This document shows, piece after piece, positions 57,890-64,000 of a stretch of DNA of 64,000 nt (position 1 is the stretch's first letter; every line of letters begins with the position of its first letter). Made by a program: the position numbers and the translations under genes. The notes beneath the pieces are model-generated. The model worked only from the letters and a program-made list of their open reading frames with translations, was not told the origin of the DNA and searched no databases. Origin of the DNA: Gordionus sp. m RMFG-2023 (Eukaryota > Nematomorpha > Gordioida > Chordodea > Parachordodidae); assembly GCF_954871325.1 (NCBI RefSeq), contig NC_088775.1, positions 44,245,561-44,309,560 of the forward strand. The letters are read 5' to 3'.

Positions 57890-59860
57890 AAGATATTTAT
57901 AAAATTCCTGGCATGACATTTTATAATTTTGTTTAACCATTAACTCGGCCTCTAATGTTGTTAAAGCAATTCAATTTCTTTCCTTTCTCCAGGCAGTCCT
58001 CATCAGGCTAAAAATGCGCTTCGATGAGGCATTAGAATGAGGTAAGGAGAAAACATACTCGCAAATTTTTTCCAAGCATGGGGATTTATCGTTATTACAT
58101 AAAAATTCCACCCATTTCTCCTCTGCTTTTAGACCATCCAGCGTCTACATGAGCGGGAGGGGTAGGAACAGTTTGCATCCTATTTTTTTGAGAGGGGTAG
58201 GGGATAGGCTGCTTTAATGGGGGTAGGATAAATTTTTTGGGGGGTTATCTATTAAATTTTGAGATGAAATAGGACAAAATTTATTGCTGTAAAAATTAAT
58301 ACTTTTATTATAGAATTATTATAATACAATTCATCGACCAAATCTATATATTGCAAACAATCATACACATTGTTTTCCAAATAAAACTTTCTGCTATCCT
58401 TTTAAATGTAATTTAAAAGGTTTAGATATTTCAGCAAGCTCATAATGCTATAATAATTAATTCATTGTAAATAATGGAGGTTTTAATTGAATTTATTATC
58501 TAAAAAATAAATTCTGTATATACACAAAATATCGATAGTCTTGGTAGTAGAGATAGATTAATTTAAGTTATCCTAGATAAATTCTCTGAAAAGAGTATCA
58601 ATGAATTAAAAAGGTGAAAATAATAATAGACAGACACAGCCGCCGAAGGCGACAAAATTTTTTAGGGGGTAGGCAAAGGTTTTTGAAGGGGGTGAAAATC
58701 CTGTCATGTGGACGCTGAGACCATCTAACAAGTATTCTGGCGAATCATAAAAAATGGAAAAAATTACAATCTCTTCAAACAAGGCTTCAATGTCTATCGG
58801 TAATTTTAATATATTTATTAAATTACAAAAACCATCAAATGATGGTTTCTGTTCCAAGGTCATAATATTTATACACTTGTAAATAGAGTTATTAAAATCA
58901 AATCTTGATTGTAAATATTCCAAAATTGTCTTAATAAAAATATTTGCTTCAATTAAAAATACGTTAATTATAGTAATATTTGAACATTTTAATATGATAT
59001 TTTAGCAATAGCGCCATAAAATTTATTATCTATTTTTAACTGTAGAGATGAACAGAGCTGTAGCATGATTTTGTGAATCTTTATCAATAAAGAATCTTCT
59101 GATTGCAACTGAATATTAACTACATGAAGTAGATTTCCTACATGTGAAACTAATCCCAAATATGCTTCTGACATTTTATCCTCGAAAAATTTTTCAAAAT
59201 TTTAGGACAGCTTTTAAAATCTTTATTTAAGAAGTATTTCTTTAAGGGTTCGTTTAATTTTAAAATTCTCTCGATGACTTTGATTTTTGCCAAAATTAAC
59301 AGAGGCATTATCAGCGCAGAAAGCTGACATGCAACTCATTGATAACCCTGAATCAGCTATATTTACCATTATGTGGTTAGCTATATCGTTGGATTTTTCA
59401 CTATCGGATGAAAAAAATTTCAATAGTTATATAGAAATGCCCTTATTCTTGATAAAATAGCGAAGAATTAGGGGAAATGTTTTAATATTTCCCTTATTTG
59501 ATGCATCTGTTAAAATAGCATATGGATGTCCTTCTTTCAAATCGTCTAGAATTGACCTCTTGGATTCAGGTCCTAACACATTTGTGATAGCCTTGCTCAT
59601 TTTTGTCCTACCACAAGTAAAGTTAGCACTTATTTTGGAGTCGTTAAATATTATGGGGAAAAGATTCGACCCACATTATGATGAAAAATAGCTCTGTGAA
59701 TGTTGAACTACATGATAGATGTATACGATTTCCGCAAATGTAGTTGCATCTGTATTATTTATTATTTTTGAGAATATTTTTGTATTGCAATCGATGTTAA
59801 TATAATTCCCTGTACTGACTTATATGTATGAATGAAATGGTGTTGATTTATTATTGAATA
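57890..59860 (-). pseudogene. hAT transposase, broken, interrupted by a MITE
   Basis: Minus-strand order: DCNTKIFSKIINNTDATTFA (about 59740-59800), FTCGRTKMSKAITNVLGPES, DDLKEGHPYAILTDASNKGN (about 59500-59560, catalytic Asp in TDASN), IKTFPLILRYF, SDSEKSNDIANHIMVNIADS, MSAFCADNASVNFGKNQS (second Asp in CADNA, about 59287-59340), SEAYLGLVSHVGNLLHVVNI (59110-59172), EYLQSRFDFNNSIYKCINIM (58860-58920), SPEYLLDGL then the MITE. After it: KAEEKWVEFLCNN, EKICEYVFSLPHSNASSKRI, FSLMRTAWRKERN (dimerisation, about 57970-58060). It resembles the KIAA1586/ZMYM-like hAT group. A few stops and shifts. Confidence 0.88.
58139..58717. mobile_element. hAT-type MITE inside the hAT transposase, 579 bp, exact TSD
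   Basis: Ends CAGCGTCTACATGA and (inverted) CAGCGTCCACATGA. AGACCATC flanks both sides (58131-58138, 58718-58725). It splits the transposase frame just after SPEYLLDGL. G-rich subterminal stretches lie at both ends. Sister copies at 60860-61466 and about 63000-63522. Confidence 0.95.
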
Positions 59861-60289
59861 AAAATAAAACAGGATAGAAAGAAATTTACAACTAGACATG
59901 TTTTTCGAATAAATATTTAAAATTTATTTTAAAAATATAAAAATAATCAAATACTGTCTCTCAAAATTATTATTTATATATTAAAAACATTTAAAATGCT
60001 AAAAAAAAAATTGTGGGAGAAATTAAAAAATTGTGGGAGCTTTTTGTGGGAGATTTCTAATTGTGGGAGTTTTGTGGGAGTGAGATGTATGTGGGTAAAC
60101 TAAAAAATTGTTGGAGACTCCCACTGATGGGGGGAGACATGGCAACCTTGGATAAGGCCATAACATTATTATATTGGTTAAAGTTAATTAATAATAATTT
60201 AAAAATTTGGTTTTTAATATTAATACATATTCATAATTTTGTTTAACAATTTTATTTGAGGATATTTGGAAAAATTTTACAGGAATTTA

Positions 60290-60590
60290 TTTTTTTGTTG
60301 ATTTTCTCAAAAATTTTAAATATTTTATTTGGGGATTTTTTTCCCTATTTTGTAATTTTCTAAGAATAATTTAATATATTTTAGGATAAAAAAGTTGAAA
60401 TATTTTCTGAAGGAATTTTTTTCCAAGGAATAATTTTTCAAGGGATTTTTTTCCGGATAATTATTTTCTGGGGAATTATTTTCCGGTGAATTTATTTTCC
60501 TGGTGATTTTTTTTCAGGGGAGTAATCTTCTGGGGAATTTTTTTCACAGGGATTTTTTTTCCGGGAAATTATTATTAGATTCGTCAAAAG
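60290..60590. mobile_element. MULE-type terminal repeat fragment
   Basis: A chain of ten or so units like GGGGAATTATTTTCCGG and GGGATTTTTTTCC, the same style as the 24815-24920 end of the MULE. No transposase is adjacent; probably a solo end. Confidence 0.5.
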
Positions 60591-60859
60591 GAGCACTCCA
60601 ATTCAAGACTGATTTATTAAATATTAATTAGATTAACAAGATAGCATAAAACTCAACAACAAAAATTTAATTAATAAATAAGAAGAACTTTGATGGTTGA
60701 TCTGAATTAAAAACTCGGCTTACATTATTAATAAAATTTTTAAAAAACATAAAAGTCAAACCTATCTAATTTGGGCTCTTGATAATTTGCGAAACTCTCT
60801 AATTTGACTAAAAATTTGAGCCAATTAGGTTAATTGCATAAGACCCTGGGTCTGGGTCT

Positions 60860-61466
60860 CAGCGTCTACATGACAGGATCTTCACTGGATGCAAACCCCC
60901 CTCATAGATCTATACTTCCTCCCCCCCTAAAAAATCACATCGCCTTCAGTGGCGATATTCTCACATTATTCACCTTTCTAATAAAACTTGTACTCCATAA
61001 ATTTTATATTATTAAAGCTCTACTACATTTCAAAATATTGTGATTGTAAAAAGAGTTATTTTTTAGAACATGAATTCAATTAACTCCCTAATTTACAATG
61101 AATGTATTATTATAGTATTATGTTTGGCATGAATACGAGTTTACTGATAGAATAACCCCTTTTAAATTACACTTAAAAGGATAGCAACAAAATTATCCAG
61201 AAAGAATTTCATCTGGAAAATAATGTCTATGATTGTGTGTAATATATAGATTTGGTCTATGTTTAGCAATATTTTTGTATCAAAATAAGTCTAGAATAAA
61301 ATTATTTATTTATATAGCAACACATTTGCCCTATTTCATTAAAAATCTTAATAGATTACTCCCAAGAAAATTATCCTACCCCCCCATAAAATCCTTGCCC
61401 CCTCTCAATAAAAATTGAAAGTAAACTGTTTCTACCCCCCCCCCCCACCCACTCATGTAGACACTG
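60860..61466. mobile_element. hAT-type MITE, 607 bp, exact TSD, inverted relative to 58139 copy
   Basis: Ends CAGCGTCTACATGA and (inverted) CAGTGTCTACATGA. CTGGGTCT flanks both sides (60852-60859, 61467-61474). Its right end plus C-run equals the inverted left end of the 58139 copy. Confidence 0.95.
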
Positions 61467-61619
61467 CTGGGTCTATTGAAGACCTCTGAGAAAAACCCCT
61501 GAGCAAACCCATAAACCCAGAGCGCAAAGTTTTGGCAAACCTGGAGCACGAACCCTGAGCAAAAACCCATTAGTTTTGAAAATTGCTTTTTTCTTGACCT
61601 AGAAAACTATATATGTTCA

Positions 61620-62420
61620 ATATAAGTATCAATCGATAGCTAATCAAAAGATCTGCCAAGCTGGGGATCAACCGCTCCCTCCCATGGGTAAGTCTAGGCC
61701 ATTGTGGGTCAGGAATATTTTTATCCACAAAATGTTATTTTTTTCTTTGATTGTAATCATAGTTATCATTATAAGAGGGCAAGGCTCGGTCTTGGAGGTC
61801 AGGAATATTTTTATCAACTTAAAATATCGATATGGGTATCAAATTAAAGATAATTTAATTATATTTTAATTGTTATCATAATTATCAATCTAAATAAGCA
61901 GGTCTATGTCTGGTATGGGGGGGGGGTCATGAATATTTATATCAATAAAATATCAATATTTGGTATCAAATAAAAGATAATTTAATTATCATTTGATCAT
62001 AACCATAATTATGATCCTAAGTAGGCGGGTTTAGATTGGGAATGGGAAGGGGGGTAAAAAATACACAACAAAATGTTGATATGGGTATCAAATAAAAGCT
62101 ATTTGATATATCTTAACTGAAATAATAGTAGCACTCATGGTTTTAATAAGTATAACTTTGCCTGTGATGGATGGAAGAGGGTAGGGGTGGGGAATATTAA
62201 AACATAAAAATTTGATTTGGTTATCAAATAAAATGTATTTAATTATTGTTTTATTGTAATAATAGGTGGACGATTCTAGATTTTAAGGCCAGGAATCTGA
62301 ACTTTTTTTATAACATAAATAAACAACATGCATATCAAGTAAGTAAAAGGTAATTAAAATATCTTTTAATTAAAATATTAATCGTATCTCTAAGTGAGTG
62401 GGTCTAGGTTATTTTGTTGC
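61620..62420. repeat. Third satellite block, diverged
   Basis: Units with ATCAATCGATAGCTAATCAAA, GTCAGGAATATTTTTAT, GATATGGGTATCAAAT(A/T)AAAG, ATTTAATTAT and GGGTCTA.GT recur about five times at roughly 150-bp spacing. The first unit closely matches 53260-53345. More diverged than the 53-55 kb arrays. Confidence 0.85.
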
Positions 62421-62994
62421 GCTAAAACATATTTTCCTTCGCGAAAATAAAATTGTTAAATATTTACTGGCAAATAATGTATGTGTTAAATATTTAATAG
62501 CAAATAATGTATGACATAATAATTTGTATTAGATAAAAACTATTATACAATAGTTTAGATTATAAATGGGGCTAACTGATTTTCCCGTGTATCCAGCGTG
62601 CCTCGGTTTCCCCTAATTATATATAATAAGATAATAAGGGCTCATTTATAAATATTCATTCTTCTCTCTTTAATTTCAATTTGCTTCACATAACAATATA
62701 AATTACATGTTATTAATTAAGTTCAAACATGCCTGAAAGGAAGGAAATATACTGTATATATAATCCAAATTATAGAGACTATGTAGAAATATCTGTTGAC
62801 GATAATTATCATAAAAAAATATTTATTAACTTATTTTATGGATCTTAAAGGAAAATAATTTTTTATTTAAGAATAATTTTCTACTTATTTTTAACATAAT
62901 GTATTGGCCATTGCTCCAAATAATAAAATAAGGCATATACATTTTGCCCAATGAATCCGCTATCAATAAGTATTGAAGCAATAAATTTCTAAAT
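62421..62994. other. AT-rich sequence without feature
   Basis: Short direct repeat of GTTAAATATTTA.TGGCAAAT at 62454-62505 (GCAAATAATGTATG twice); otherwise nothing. Confidence 0.4.
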
Positions 62995-62999
62995 TCTAA

Positions 63000-63522
63000 G
63001 GTAGTGAAGATATTAGAACATTTAAGGAGTAAATTTTTTTTTATTGGGATATTAATTTTTCGTCCAGGATTTCTTATTATATTTTTAGTAAACGAAACAT
63101 TATCGGGAAATGATATTGGTAAACATTCACCAAATCTCTATATTGCATATAATCATAGATATTATTTCCACATAAAACTTTCTGCTATCCCTTTAAATGT
63201 AATTTAAAAAGGTTAAACATTCTCAAAACTCATATATTCATGCCAAACACTATATTATAATAATGCATTCATTGTAAATGAGGGGGTTTTAATTAAATTC
63301 ATGTTCTATAAATAACTCTTTTACGATCACAATATTTTGATAGTCGTTGAGCATTAATAATTTAGGTCATTCTTCTAAAAATATATGAAGAAGTACCATT
63401 ATAATAAAAAAAGTGGATGGAATTAATAATGTGAGATTATCACCTTCGAAAGTGTAGGTTTTTTAGGGGGTAGGTATAGGTTAGTTAGGGTGGTTTGCAT
63501 CCAGTGAAAACCCATAGCGTTG
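63000..63522. mobile_element. Eroded third copy of the 58139/60860 MITE
   Basis: The interior matches the 58139 copy in the same orientation: CTATATTGCA.ATAATCATA, AAACTTTCTGCTATCC, TTTAAATGTAATTTAAAA, TTCATTGTAAAT. The right part GGTTTGCATCCAGTGAAA matches inverted 60870-60895. The ends themselves are degraded (CATAGCGTTG). Confidence 0.6.
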
Positions 63523-63810
63523 GCCTAAGCACTAAATCATGTCGTAATATTTATGACTAAGCCTTTTAACACTTGGGGGATGGATTCTTATATAAGTTTA
63601 AAATTGGAATTCACGAGTATAGATTTATTTTTAAAATTTTTCCAAAAGCTTAATTATCTTCTCGAACATAGTTTATTTAAAATCATAATAAATTTCAACA
63701 TCTATAATATATATAAAAGCCTTATCACAAAAATAGCGTTACGCTCTCATGTCCCACTTTTCATGTCACACTTTATAATATATATTCAAAAAATCGTTAA
63801 TTTTGAAAAG

Positions 63811-63900
63811 TGCCTATGGCTCAATTGGGCAAGAACTTCGCTTACAAATCTAGATGGATTATTGGACTTAGGTTCGAATCCCGGCAAATGGTTTTTTTTC
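63811..63900 (+). other. tRNA-derived SINE fragment with RNA polymerase III boxes
   Basis: Box A TGGCTCAATTGG (63817-63828) and box B GGTTCGAATCC (63871-63881) both fit the tRNA promoter consensus, followed by CGGCAAATGG and T-runs at 63890-63899 and 63917-63926. The 54-base spacing between boxes is longer than in a class I tRNA, and I could not fold a sound anticodon arm, so I read it as a tRNA-derived SINE head or a tRNA pseudogene. The 119-codon frame that runs across it is a chance frame. Confidence 0.6.
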
Positions 63901-64000
63901 TTAATCTGGTAAAATATTTTTTTTTCTTAATCTGACAAAATTAATCAAAGAGAACGATTCAAAGTGTAGTGTAGCTAGTTTAAAATTCAAACTATTAAAT

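Larger units (their letters stand above)
56330..60151 (-). mobile_element. Large hAT element with exact 8-bp TSD, 3.8 kb
   Basis: Ends CAGGGTTGCCA and (inverted) CAAGGTTGCCA. GATAAGGC flanks both sides exactly (56322-56329 and 60152-60159). TTGTGGGAG motifs repeat near both ends. The minus strand codes for a broken but extensive hAT transposase (57890-59860). A 579-bp MITE is nested at 58139-58717 and a partial inverted copy of the transposase lies at 57060-57760. The perfect TSD and readable protein suggest moderate age. Confidence 0.95.

Noticed and set aside
61376-61570. 64-codon minus frame over the MITE end
   Set aside because: It spans a MITE right end and its flank; no conserved content.
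63553-63912. 119-codon plus frame at the window edge
   Set aside because: It reads through the SINE-like tRNA boxes, has AT-driven composition (Ile, Asn, Lys, Phe, Leu) and no domain.
1-64000. LTR retrotransposons, endogenous viruses, Polintons
   Set aside because: I saw no gag, protease, integrase, capsid or family B polymerase motifs and no paired LTRs; all RT signals are of non-LTR type.
1-64000. CRISPR arrays
   Set aside because: The regular repeats (56505-56795, 48000-48165) are contiguous tandem units without unique spacers.

Overview
This is an AT-rich (by eye about three-quarters A+T), intron-bearing eukaryotic sequence. The only host gene I can support is a phosphotyrosine-binding (PTB) adaptor of the NOS1AP/CAPON family. 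That family is known from animals, so I read the window as an invertebrate (metazoan) chromosome; I cannot name the species. There are no bacterial-style operons, rRNAs, CRISPR arrays or convincing tRNA genes, and I saw no LTR-retrovirus-like or Polinton-like element.

Host gene. Eight short plus-strand exons were found by translating islands of higher GC that begin after AG and end before GT: 4797-4868, 20273-20365, 37374-37438, 37716-37824, 37965-about 38205, 39530-39757, 40419-40538 and 46006-47031. The first five spell a PTB domain that follows vertebrate NOS1AP from the second beta strand to the C-terminal helix, the next two its coiled coil, and the last is a long low-complexity terminal exon. 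The N-terminal exon must lie upstream of the window or was missed. The gene covers at least 42 kb for about 650 residues, because two introns of about 15 and 17 kb are packed with mobile elements.

Mobile elements by region. 0-5 kb: a Merlin (IS1016-like) transposase fossil and small hAT-type MITEs. 5.5-11.4 kb: a near full-length APE-type (RTE/Jockey-like) LINE on the minus strand with a 16-bp target-site duplication (TSD), sitting in one arm of an inverted-repeat element that also holds a plus-strand LINE of the restriction-like-endonuclease (R2-superfamily) type. 12.3-16.5 kb: a hAT element containing a second hAT element, each cut by a further MITE. 16.7-18.2 kb: an Ac-like hAT deletion derivative. 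23.3-24.9 kb: a MULE. 26.3-29.2 kb: a hAT element with a Tc1/mariner element inside. 31.7-35.6 kb: a hAT derivative and a second R2-type LINE cut by a MITE. 40.8-45.97 kb: several non-autonomous elements in the last NOS1AP intron. 48-55.5 kb: minisatellites and inverted satellite arrays. 56.3-60.15 kb: a hAT element with exact ends, an internal inverted duplication and a nested MITE. 60.3-63.9 kb: two more copies of that MITE, more satellite, and a tRNA-derived SINE fragment.

Recurring theme. Most of the DNA is explained by hAT-superfamily elements and their MITEs: many have terminal inverted repeats (TIRs) beginning CAG or TAG and matching 8-bp TSDs that fix their ends to the base. The most abundant small family (ends TAGTGATCTGCA / TGCAGATCTCTA, GGGCC-rich subterminal parts) has at least six copies with recognisable TSDs. 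The elements do not work together as a system; they form a layered insertion record inside and around one host gene.
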